Below are positions 51,503-59,341 of a stretch of DNA of 64,000 nucleotides, one piece after another. Origin of the DNA: Bdellovibrionales bacterium. Its GTDB lineage: Bacteria; Bdellovibrionota; UBA1018. The stretch is taken from contig JAEUWC010000004.1 of the NCBI GenBank assembly GCA_016786465.1, positions 46,019 to 110,018 of the forward strand, written 5' to 3'. Position numbers and translations under genes: made by a program. How positions within the stretch are numbered: position 1 is the first letter of the stretch; each line of letters begins with the position of its first letter. The notes under the pieces are model-generated. The model did no database searches. It was not told the DNA's origin and saw only the letters and a program-made list of their open reading frames with translations.

Positions 51503-51594
51503 GGATTTACGTGAATACTGAAGGCGCCGGTAACGCACAAGCTAAATTGTTTAGATCACTCAGTTTTTGACGGTCCTTCACCGATAAGAAACTG

Positions 51595-52926
51595 ATGAAG
51601 ACGGGGCTTTTTTCAATAGCTGCAAGCCTTTCCGCCTGCCTGTTGGCAGCGGCGGCACCTATTGAATCCAAGTCTTTGGACCCACAAGAATCACCGCCTT
51701 CGTACCAAGTCTTGGAAGACGGCGAATCCCTTCGCCTGATTTCCTTGCGACTTTATGGCCACAGCAAACGCTGGCAGGACATCGCCGCCCGTAACGGGCT
51801 TCAAGACCCCTACTTGATCCGTACGGGGCAAGTGCTTCTTCTTCCCGACAGTCCGACGATCGAAAAAAGGGACGGAGACCTTCTGGTCTTGAACTTCTGG
51901 AGAAAAAAACTGGGGCTATCTGAAATGGCTTCGATTGAAGCCATCCCACAAAAGCCCGTCATCGCGCTAAAGCCAGTCGAACCAATCCAGGTCGAACCGG
52001 TCATTGAAGCACCGAAAGCCCCACCCGTTCTTCCGCAGGCCCTGCATCAAGAAGTGAAGCAAGGAAACTTCGAAAAGGCTTTTGACGAACTTGCAGCGGC
52101 TCCGAAAGAATCCAACAAGGCCCTTCAAAAGAAAATTGCCGAACAAGACCAGCGGATCGTCTGGGTAGAAGGCAAAACCGCAGAAATCATTTACATGACA
52201 ATGAAGGGTGCGTCGATTCCAGCGACCATCGACTTTGACCAAGCCCCACCTTCACTTCTTTCCATCGAAGAAATGGAGCGAAAACGCGGAAAAGACATCA
52301 CCTGCGCGCGCGAGCCGCAAGTTTCGCTGGATCGCACTTGGATTCGAGACGAATCCGGCCAAATCCAATTCCGCGTGCGCTGCATGGGCTTCATTCGCGC
52401 GGATTCTGCTCAGTACTTGGTGAAGAATGAAGTTCCAACGGTGATCCGCGATTCAGAACAGGAAAACGTTGAAAGCTTCGAAGTGGCCAGCCGATCGCCG
52501 GCATCCATCGAAAAGCCCACAACCGTTTTGGACGATCGTCCGTTTCAATCTGGGATCCAGATGCTGAAAGAAGGAAAAATCACAACCGCGTTTTCGGAAT
52601 TCCAAGCCCGGTCGCAAGAAACGGTTGCCAAACCCGAAAATTCACGCGTGGTCTGGACTGAAGGAATCGCGGCCGAAGTCATCTATAAATCCATGTCCGC
52701 CGTCCCGATGCAGAAAGCCCGCGTGGATTTTGATCGAACGCCAGCAGGCCAATACACCTTTGATCAGCTGGAAAGAAAAATCGGACGCGACGTGACCTGC
52801 GCACGTGAACCTAAGCTGACTGAAGACAAAAAAGACTATGTTCGCGACCCCAAGAATCAGATTCAATTTCGCATCCGTTGCCTAGGCTACATCCGCGAAA
52901 GTGACGCCGACACGGCGGCGAACTAA
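51595..52926 (+). CDS. LysM protein with a duplicated two-cysteine domain
   Basis: A 443-residue exported protein. Signal peptide about 1-20, then a LysM peptidoglycan-binding domain (37-84: YQVLEDGESLRLISLRLYG ... IRTGQVLLLP). After a Pro/Val-rich linker the same unit occurs twice: a helix (about 150-168 and 321-341), then a beta domain of about 82-85 residues (187-268 and 351-435). Each has VWxEG, a TCAREP cysteine (237, 402) and an FRxRCxGxIR cysteine (263, 429), suggesting one disulfide per unit. No family is recognised for the repeated domain. Probably a peptidoglycan-attached periplasmic protein. The gene ends 77 bp before the charged-protein gene, which is convergent. Confidence 0.78.
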   Translation: MKTGLFSIAASLSACLLAAAAPIESKSLDPQESPPSYQVLEDGESLRLISLRLYGHSKRWQDIAARNGLQDPYLIRTGQVLLLPDSPTIEKRDGDLLVLNFWRKKLGLSEMASIEAIPQKPVIALKPVEPIQVEPVIEAPKAPPVLPQALHQEVKQGNFEKAFDELAAAPKESNKALQKKIAEQDQRIVWVEGKTAEIIYMTMKGASIPATIDFDQAPPSLLSIEEMERKRGKDITCAREPQVSLDRTWIRDESGQIQFRVRCMGFIRADSAQYLVKNEVPTVIRDSEQENVESFEVASRSPASIEKPTTVLDDRPFQSGIQMLKEGKITTAFSEFQARSQETVAKPENSRVVWTEGIAAEVIYKSMSAVPMQKARVDFDRTPAGQYTFDQLERKIGRDVTCAREPKLTEDKKDYVRDPKNQIQFRIRCLGYIRESDADTAAN

Positions 52927-52945
52927 GCGTTCTGAAAAAAAGACA

Positions 52946-52977
52946 CGGGCCACTTCCCCGGATGGGGAAGCAGCCCG
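52946..52977 (-). terminator. Rho-independent terminator (minus strand)
   Basis: Outer arms CGGGC/GCCCG and inner arms CTTCCCC/GGGGAAG pair around a 4-nt loop with a 2x2 internal loop. On the minus strand it is followed by a run of T (complement of GAAAAAAAGACA, 52934-52945), so it should terminate the charged-protein gene. Confidence 0.7.
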
Positions 52978-53002
52978 ATTCGAATTCCAGTCAATACCGG
53001 AA

Positions 53003-53599
53003 TTACTTGCGTCCGCGTCGCTCTTCACGCCTTTCCTGCCGGTGTTCCTGGCGGTCTTGGCGGTGTTCCTGACGATCTTGGCGTCGTTCTTGGCGGAACT
53101 CTTGGCGGTCTTGACGACGCTCCTGGCGGAATTCCTGACGATCTTGCCGCATTTCCTGGCGCATTTCCGGAGGCGCGTTCTTGATCTCGTTTTTGATTTC
53201 TTGTCGGATCTGTTGGTTGTCTTTTTTGCGTTCGTCTTTGAACTGCTGAACGTCTTCTTTTCGTTCGTTCTTGAATTCTTCACGCGCTTTTTCGCGCTTT
53301 TCTTTGAATTGTTCTTTGGTCATTTCGCCGTTTTTCAAAGCATCGACATCCTTCTTGCGTTCATCTTTAAACGCTTCGCGATCGGCTTTGCGGTCTTCCT
53401 GAAATTTCTGACGATCTTCCTGACGATCCTTCCGGTACTTGTCGACCAGTTCCTTAATCGGCTTGGTTTGGGCGGCTGGGGCACCGTCGGCGGGTGCTGG
53501 GGCCGTGGTCGAATTTGATGCTGGTTCCTGGGCATAAACGGAAACCGCCGTTAGAAAGGCGGTTCCTAGAATCGAGAGGCGATAAATCGAGGTCTTCAT
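53003..53599 (-). CDS. Highly charged periplasmic helical protein
   Basis: A 198-residue exported protein. Signal peptide 1-23 (ends VYA), a short Ala/Pro/Thr linker, then about 150 residues made almost wholly of Arg, Lys, Glu, Asp and Gln: ERKKD/ERKED units first, then about eight units of RQDRQE(F/H)RQER, ending RRGRK. It should form a long single helix or coiled coil. A good AAGGAGA site is 8 bases before the ATG. On the minus strand at 53650-53644 there is GGAACTT, identical to the -35 of sigma-E-type ECF promoters, though no -10 is convincing. A Spy/CpxP-like chaperone or an envelope filament is possible; there is no LTxxQ motif. Confidence 0.7.
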   Translation of the reverse strand: MKTSIYRLSILGTAFLTAVSVYAQEPASNSTTAPAPADGAPAAQTKPIKELVDKYRKDRQEDRQKFQEDRKADREAFKDERKKDVDALKNGEMTKEQFKEKREKAREEFKNERKEDVQQFKDERKKDNQQIRQEIKNEIKNAPPEMRQEMRQDRQEFRQERRQDRQEFRQERRQDRQEHRQDRQEHRQERREERRGRK

Positions 53600-53718
53600 T
53601 TTGTAGTTCTCCTTGTCACCCAGGTAACGACCGTGGGTTAGAAAAGTTCCGATAAAAAATTGAATTTCCAGTCTGAATGGAAAACCCTAGTCATTTCAAC
53701 CTATTTCACGGGTTTAAA

Positions 53719-54423
53719 CTAGCGACTGGCCACTCGGCGGGTCCGCTTAGGTACCCCTTGGCCGGGCTGAATCGCCAACCTACCTCGAGCGGGAAGGACC
53801 ATCATGGGATTTAAAGCCAAAGTCCCTTTACGGACTTCAAAATGAACATGGGGGCCGCTGGATTTGCCGGTGTTGCCACTTAAAGCAATCCGATTCCCCT
53901 GTAAGACCGATTCACCGGCGCGAACAAAAAGCTTAGAATTATGCGCATAGATCGAAGCTAGACCCGACGCGTGCTTAATCACGACCATTTTTCCGTAACC
54001 CGAGATTCGATTGCCGGCGTAAATGACTTTGCCACGATCAACCGCGTAGACAGGGGTTCCGATCCCTGCTTTCAAATCGACGCCTTCGTGAAAGTCACCG
54101 TTTCGCCTTCCAAAATCCGAAGTCACCCGCATTTTGTCCAAGGGGGCCTGCCAGTGCGAAACCAAACGACGAACTTTTTCTAAATCCTTAGGAGACATCA
54201 ACTGAAGTCCCGTATCAGGCGACGAAGCCCCACTTGAAGAATGGGATTCGTGTCTTTCGCTTCCGCTTCGACCCTGGGAAGTCCTAGCGATTCCATCCAT
54301 CGGGCCGCCGCTTCGAAGCGGAGGGTTTTGCATCAAGCCTCGACGCCCGGAATGTTGGCGTGGCACCGAAGCGCACCCAACGAACATAAAACCCAGAAGG
54401 ATTAAGGATAAGGACAACCTCAT
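53719..54423 (-). CDS. M23 family peptidase lipoprotein (NlpD-like)
   Basis: A 234-residue lipoprotein: lipobox FVGC with Cys17, a Ser/Gly/Arg-rich linker (about 35-75), then an M23 peptidase domain (about 95-205). Zinc ligands are visible: H112 and D116 in FHEGVDLKAG, and H194 in HVHFEV; H161 and H192 are the likely active-site partners. All ligands are intact, so unlike E. coli NlpD it should be an active endopeptidase. There is no LysM domain. The ATG overlaps the surE stop (ATGA). This mirrors the E. coli surE-pcm-nlpD-rpoS neighbourhood, without pcm or rpoS. Confidence 0.9.
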   Translation of the reverse strand: MRLSLSLILLGFMFVGCASVPRQHSGRRGLMQNPPLRSGGPMDGIARTSQGRSGSERHESHSSSGASSPDTGLQLMSPKDLEKVRRLVSHWQAPLDKMRVTSDFGRRNGDFHEGVDLKAGIGTPVYAVDRGKVIYAGNRISGYGKMVVIKHASGLASIYAHNSKLFVRAGESVLQGNRIALSGNTGKSSGPHVHFEVRKGTLALNPMMVLPARGRLAIQPGQGVPKRTRRVASR

Positions 54424-55196
54424 CGCTTTCGATTTCCCCCTATTTGATCGGTAAGCGTCTTTAAGAACCGATCGTCGGTTCCGTCTAGTTTCAGCGGAGT
54501 CAGCGAAGCAAATCCACGATCAACAATCGTGACGTCGGTGCCTTCGGACTTTTTGAAACCCTTGTACTGTCCACCCACCCAGAAATAATCCTTACCGCGG
54601 TGATCGCGTCGCTTCAGCACAGTGCCGCTGTAATAGCGAAATCCTTGGCGCGCGACTTCGATTCCCTTTACGGCTTTGAAGGGAACGTCAGGAACATTCA
54701 GATTCAATAGAGTATGAATCGGCAAGGATTTGCGGTCAAAATCGCGAAGAAACTGTACTGCCACTTTTGCGGCCGTCGAATAGTGAATATCGTCTTCGGA
54801 TCTGGCTTTTGCGAAATTCACAGCCAGGCTGACTGCGATCGAAGGCAATCCTAAAATGCATGCTTCCCGCGCGGCTGAAACCGTTCCGCTATAATAAACG
54901 TCCTGTCCAAGATTCGCGCCGCGATTGATTCCGGAAACCACCAAATCCGGCATCTGTTTCAAAACCTGACGAATTCCGATGTAGACGCAATCCGCTGGAG
55001 AACCGTTCACACCGTAAAAATCTTTTCCCATCGGGATCAGTCGAAGCGGTTTGTGAAGCGTCAGCGAATGTCCCGTCGTACTTTTTTCTTCAAGCGGAGC
55101 AACGACGCAAACTTGCCCCAATTTCTTGAGCTCGTCGTACATTGCCTTGAGGCCCGGAGCATGAACACCATCATCGTTGGAAAGGAGAATCCTCAT
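54420..55196 (-). CDS. surE: 5'/3'-nucleotidase SurE
   Basis: A 258-residue metal-dependent nucleoside monophosphatase, also active on exopolyphosphate, involved in stress survival. The N-terminus MRILLSNDDGVHAPG carries the metal-binding Asp8/Asp9, followed by APLEEKSTTGHSLTL, NGSPADCVYIGI and the SGINRGANLGQDVYYSGTVSAAREA core. Length matches the family. The stop overlaps the M23 gene start (ATGA). Upstream, 66 bp separate it from the SIS gene, so it may belong to the accD-lptD-SIS transcript or have its own promoter. Confidence 0.95.
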   Translation of the reverse strand: MRILLSNDDGVHAPGLKAMYDELKKLGQVCVVAPLEEKSTTGHSLTLHKPLRLIPMGKDFYGVNGSPADCVYIGIRQVLKQMPDLVVSGINRGANLGQDVYYSGTVSAAREACILGLPSIAVSLAVNFAKARSEDDIHYSTAAKVAVQFLRDFDRKSLPIHTLLNLNVPDVPFKAVKGIEVARQGFRYYSGTVLKRRDHRGKDYFWVGGQYKGFKKSEGTDVTIVDRGFASLTPLKLDGTDDRFLKTLTDQIGGNRKR

Positions 55197-55262
55197 CCCT
55201 TCATGATAACGGAATTTTTAAAACTTTCTCCGTGCCAATATATTGACTCGAGACCCAGGATT

Positions 55263-56003
55263 TTATCGCAAAAGTGGGTCCCGCTTCTGGGCCTGGTCTT
55301 CGATCGCTTTATTCCGCTTTTCACCTTCCGGCGTATTCACGGAAGTATAGGTCACCCGATGTCCCTTGGCTTCCAATTCCGAAAGCGTAGAAACCAAAAG
55401 CGAATGACCCAGGAAAACCGATCCTAGCGTCGATAGCGGGCCAGCCGATACCGTTGGCGCGATTTCCACGCAAGCGTCCCCGACCTGTCCGCCTAAGTCC
55501 ATAACTTCGTCTGCGACTTCAAAAAGCCTTTTTCCCGAAGGGTGTCGGGACTGAACGGCCGAACTGTGGGCTCGGCTGGTGAAAGCGACCACGAAAAGCC
55601 CCATTTCCTTTGCGCTCAACGCAAGATCAACCACCGCTCCGTTAATTCCTGACTGAGACGAAATCCAAATCATTTCTCCGGCCTTGGGTTCGGATCGGCG
55701 AAGGATCGCTTGCGCAACACCCGGGGTTCTTTCCAAAACCCGAACAACCGATGGCCCTGCCGTGGGCAAAAGGTAATCGGCGAATATCGGAACAATGAAA
55801 GATGCCCCCCCTGCCCGATGATAAACTTCCATCGGAAAGATTCCCGAATGCCCACTGCCAAAAACCAGAAGCGATTTTCCCGCGATCACATCCGCGACCA
55901 ATCTTTTCTGAAGCCGCTTCATCGTTTCTTCGTTTGCATCCAGGATTCGTCCCAAGTGAGGGATCGCGACTTCGGCATAAGACCTTACGGTAACTTTTGA
56001 CAT
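55263..56003 (-). CDS. SIS-domain protein (UPF0309-like)
   Basis: A 246-residue sugar-isomerase (SIS) domain protein. The start at 56003 is supported by GAGGA six bases upstream; the frame extends 20 codons further into the end of lptD. SIS motifs: LVFGSGHSGIFPMEVYHRAGG (substrate-phosphate loop) and IWISSQSGINGAVVDLAL. This closely resembles the UPF0309 group, which lacks the CBS domains of KdsD. Binding of phosphosugars is expected, but the substrate is unknown. Being 13 bp behind lptD, an LPS or peptidoglycan sugar is a reasonable guess, not proven. Confidence 0.8.
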   Translation of the reverse strand: MSKVTVRSYAEVAIPHLGRILDANEETMKRLQKRLVADVIAGKSLLVFGSGHSGIFPMEVYHRAGGASFIVPIFADYLLPTAGPSVVRVLERTPGVAQAILRRSEPKAGEMIWISSQSGINGAVVDLALSAKEMGLFVVAFTSRAHSSAVQSRHPSGKRLFEVADEVMDLGGQVGDACVEIAPTVSAGPLSTLGSVFLGHSLLVSTLSELEAKGHRVTYTSVNTPEGEKRNKAIEDQAQKRDPLLR

Positions 56004-56016
56004 GGTTTTCCTCGTT

Positions 56017-58389
56017 CTAATTGACCCCAAAGGGATTTGCGCGGGTGAAGGGCTGGCCCGCAAAGTTCAACTGAAAATCGATGACTGGATTTACGCAAAA
56101 TCCCAAGTCTTGCGCGGCGTTCACCGGGCACACAGTTCGGCGAACCCCAAGATCCAAAGTCCAACACTGAGCCATGCTTTGATACCTAAGTGCTAATCCG
56201 ACATCCAACGCGCGCTTGGAAATAAAATCCCAGCTGATGAAGCCTGTGGGCATGACGTAGTCATTCAGCGAATAAATGAATCGCGCGTTCAAGTTCGAAG
56301 TTCGAAAGTTCACCGAACTGAAGTTGTAGGAATAGCCCAAGGACAAACTTCTTTCGAAATAATAGATCTGATCCGTCCGCGGTCGGGTCATCAGATACGA
56401 AACCGAAGTCGAAACCGTATTTCGAGGCAAGCTGATGTACGGATAATAGTAATAGTCCGTTGAAGTCGCCCAACGATCCCCTTGAGTCAACATTTGGGCA
56501 AACAAACGCGAAAACGGGCGCTGACTTCCTTCAACTTCCCGAAGCTCACGAAAGTTGAAGGTCTGCCCCGTTCGAAGTTCGAACTTTCTACGGTATTCAG
56601 GATTTTCAGATTCGATCGGCGCGCGTCGATCAATCAGCTGGGTGGTCACGCCATAAGTCAGCGAATTCCCCAGGGGAATGAAATAGTTGGCCGTACTTAG
56701 GGACGTATCAAAGGGCACGATGTCTTGGTTATCGAAGTTGAATCCGGTTAAGGATTTTTCGCGCGCCGTTTTCATCTGACGAATGAAAGGGTGATTGGGG
56801 TCTTCACGGACCGACGGGATGAAAGCGTAGCTTAAGATCGGACGAACCATGTGCTTGGTTTTTGGAATGTTCGGATCTTGATTGGTAAAAATTCTTTCAA
56901 GCTGGGTCGAAAGATCGGCGCGCAAAAGCAAATAGCCCCGCGAAAGCGGATCAACGCCGTCATTGAAACGGTAAAAGAAGGCCCGATATTCTGCCGACGG
57001 AGTAAAAGACAGAACGCTCCAGGGGCGAAGGTTCGTGTACATTTTTGGCGTCACAAAAAAACGGGTCGCCTGCCGAATCGGGTCAATTCCGGACATATAC
57101 GGCCGGGTTTCCGGAACGGCCGTAGCCGGAGAATCCACATTGACCCGATCAAATGCACCTGCAGCGCGAGCAAACCGCGACATCCCCACCGTCAGTCCAC
57201 CTGCGATCGGCGACTTCAATAAAAATCGATCACGCGTAGTCAGCGCAAGCGAGGGCATCAGCTGAACTGTCCGGGTATCAAAAAGAATCGCGCTTCGGGC
57301 CTTGGCTTCGTCCGAAGAATTATCAAACGAAAGAAGATTTCGGTAGCGTTGGGCCGTCAGAAAGAAACTAAAATCATCAGCGTTCTTGCTAAGGCTAATC
57401 GTACTTCCCAGTGCTGCTTCGCTACGACCCGGAAGGTCCCCTAAGAAATTGACATAACGGTTGTCGGAAGTTTCCAAAAGTCGAAGCTTTTGATCGACGC
57501 CAAAAAATTCTTGGTACTGTTCCAAGTCAAATCCGAAGCGACTTCGCGCCCTAAGCAGATTCGAATTTTCTGGAAGCGCAAGGTTGGTCAAAAACGTTTG
57601 GTCATTCGTAAAGAAGAATCGCGCTGTCGCACGTGAAGTATCGCTAAACACATAACGACCTTCCCATTCGACCCTACCGCCGCGACCTCCGAATTCTCCT
57701 AAGCTGATCGTCATGTCCGTGCTTCGCGAAGTCGCCCAGTAAAACGGAAGCTGGTACGTAAACGCACCGTTGAAAAAAGAAAGCCTTGGAAAAAGTATGC
57801 CCGTCTGCCTTTGGCGCTTCATCGGAACAATCAGATAGGGAAACCAAAAGAATGGCGCATCCCGAACACGCGTGGTGACGTTCTTCATGAATGCGTAGCT
57901 TTCAAACTCCATGTCGATTTCTTCACCCGTGATCAGCCAGCTTTGAGGGCAGTCCACGCAAGTCGTGTAAGCCCCTTTCTGGGTCAGGTACCGAAACTCG
58001 CCTATTTTTTCGATTCTTTCGCCGGTCAAAGCAAAGCGGTCGTTGGCGACTCGCCCGCCCAGAATCAACCCAGTGCGGGTGTCCATGTTCAGGTGAAGTT
58101 CGTCGGCATAAATGATGGTTTCACTGGTGGTGTAAACGCAGTGCCCGACCGCATCTAAGGTGCGTGCTTTTTGATCCAAAAAAATGCGGTCTGCGGTGAC
58201 AATTTCTCCGGGCTGAGTAACCGTTGCCTTTCCCACCAATTCAACTTGATCGGATTTACGATTCCATTTCGTTTTTTCCGCCGAAAAATGGATGGGCTTC
58301 TTTTCTTCAGCCGCCCAGGCCGAAGAAAAAAGAAAAATGCCCAACCCCAAGATCCGGTTTAGGCTTCTAAGTTTTTCGGAAATTGACAC
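56017..58389 (-). CDS. lptD: LPS-assembly protein LptD
   Basis: A 790-residue outer-membrane protein that inserts LPS into the outer leaflet with LptE. After the signal peptide (ends SAWA), the OstA/LptA-like beta-jellyroll domain occupies about 30-140 (HFSAEKTKWNRKSDQVELVGKATV and IFLDQKARTLDAVGHCVY), and the remaining ~600 residues are the large barrel. Two cysteines in CVDCPQS might form a disulfide. Typical lengths are 750-790. The start is uncertain: GTG 58389 or TTG 58410, both inside the end of accD (30-52 bp overlap); no ATG fits. It is in an operon with accD and a SIS protein. LptE is not in the window. Confidence 0.92.
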   Translation of the reverse strand: MSISEKLRSLNRILGLGIFLFSSAWAAEEKKPIHFSAEKTKWNRKSDQVELVGKATVTQPGEIVTADRIFLDQKARTLDAVGHCVYTTSETIIYADELHLNMDTRTGLILGGRVANDRFALTGERIEKIGEFRYLTQKGAYTTCVDCPQSWLITGEEIDMEFESYAFMKNVTTRVRDAPFFWFPYLIVPMKRQRQTGILFPRLSFFNGAFTYQLPFYWATSRSTDMTISLGEFGGRGGRVEWEGRYVFSDTSRATARFFFTNDQTFLTNLALPENSNLLRARSRFGFDLEQYQEFFGVDQKLRLLETSDNRYVNFLGDLPGRSEAALGSTISLSKNADDFSFFLTAQRYRNLLSFDNSSDEAKARSAILFDTRTVQLMPSLALTTRDRFLLKSPIAGGLTVGMSRFARAAGAFDRVNVDSPATAVPETRPYMSGIDPIRQATRFFVTPKMYTNLRPWSVLSFTPSAEYRAFFYRFNDGVDPLSRGYLLLRADLSTQLERIFTNQDPNIPKTKHMVRPILSYAFIPSVREDPNHPFIRQMKTAREKSLTGFNFDNQDIVPFDTSLSTANYFIPLGNSLTYGVTTQLIDRRAPIESENPEYRRKFELRTGQTFNFRELREVEGSQRPFSRLFAQMLTQGDRWATSTDYYYYPYISLPRNTVSTSVSYLMTRPRTDQIYYFERSLSLGYSYNFSSVNFRTSNLNARFIYSLNDYVMPTGFISWDFISKRALDVGLALRYQSMAQCWTLDLGVRRTVCPVNAAQDLGFCVNPVIDFQLNFAGQPFTRANPFGVN

Positions 58390-59243
58390 GTTCGATAGCC
58401 CAGTCGCCAAAGCCAGCTGCGAAGTTCGGTGGCCAAGTCCTTCCGATGGACGATGCGGTCGACGAACCCATGTTTCAGTAGAAATTCACTTCGTTGAAAA
58501 CCCGACGGAAGGGACTGGCGAATCGTTTGCTCGATCACGCGCGGCCCTGCAAACCCAATCAATGCGCCAGGTTCAGCCAAAATCAGATCCCCAAGCATCC
58601 CAAACGATGCCGCAACACCGCCAGTGGTCGGATCGGCAAGAACTGCGATGTACGGAATCCCCTGTTGGCGCATTTTTTCAATCAGGCCCGAAGTTTTCGC
58701 CATCTGCATCAGCGAAAGAACGCCTTCCTGCATTCGCGCGCCGCCGCTTGAACAAACGATCACGGCCGGCAAACGGTCTTTCAACGCAGCTTCGAAAACC
58801 ATCGACACGCGTTCGCCAACAACTATCCCCATGCTTCCGCCCATGAAGCGAAATTCAAAAACACCCAAATGAAATGGAAGTCCCTTCAGTTTCGCGCGCC
58901 CAGAAACAAAGGCGTCTCGAAGTCCAACCGACTTCGCCGATGCCTTCAGGCGCTCGCGGTAAGTCTTTCGATCGCTAAATTCCAAAGGATCGGTCGACGC
59001 AAGATCTTCACCATAAGATTCAAAGGCCCCATCATCGCAAAGCATCTGAATTCTGTCGGCTGCCCCCATTCGCATGTGAAACTGACAGTCGGGGCAAACG
59101 TAAAGATTTTCGCGAAGGATCTTGGACTGAAGAATATCCCCGCACTGCTCGCACTTGACCCAAAGTCCTTCGGGTACACGCGACGTGCGATTGGAAACTT
59201 GCGTTTTGATTCTCGGGGTTTTGAGATCGTCAAACCATGCCAT
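58359..59243 (-). CDS. accD: Acetyl-CoA carboxylase carboxyltransferase subunit beta
   Basis: A 294-residue subunit that, with AccA, transfers carboxyl from biotin to acetyl-CoA in fatty-acid synthesis. The N-terminal zinc ribbon has Cys31, Cys34, Cys50 and Cys53 (KCEQCGDIL and YVCPDCQFH). The crotonase-like core shows ICSSGGARMQEGVLSL and AVLADPTTGGVAASF. Length is normal. First gene of the accD-lptD-SIS cluster; the lptD start lies inside its 3' end. AccA is not in the window. No promoter is obvious in the 98 bp upstream. Confidence 0.96.
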   Translation of the reverse strand: MAWFDDLKTPRIKTQVSNRTSRVPEGLWVKCEQCGDILQSKILRENLYVCPDCQFHMRMGAADRIQMLCDDGAFESYGEDLASTDPLEFSDRKTYRERLKASAKSVGLRDAFVSGRAKLKGLPFHLGVFEFRFMGGSMGIVVGERVSMVFEAALKDRLPAVIVCSSGGARMQEGVLSLMQMAKTSGLIEKMRQQGIPYIAVLADPTTGGVAASFGMLGDLILAEPGALIGFAGPRVIEQTIRQSLPSGFQRSEFLLKHGFVDRIVHRKDLATELRSWLWRLGYRTCQFPKNLEA

Positions 59244-59341
59244 ATCGGGATGGTTCGAGGGTAACAGCAGTCCCTTGATAACGCGTAGCGTAATTCACGT
59301 GCTGATTTGACAGGCTTTACCCCGAAAGGTACGCCCGCATC

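Noticed and set aside
52901..53518. A 205-residue plus-strand reading frame over the charged-protein gene
   Set aside because: It is the hydrophobic mirror (FLAVL, FLTIL repeats) of the Arg/Glu-rich repeats on the minus strand, has no RBS, overlaps the LysM stop and lacks any known pattern.
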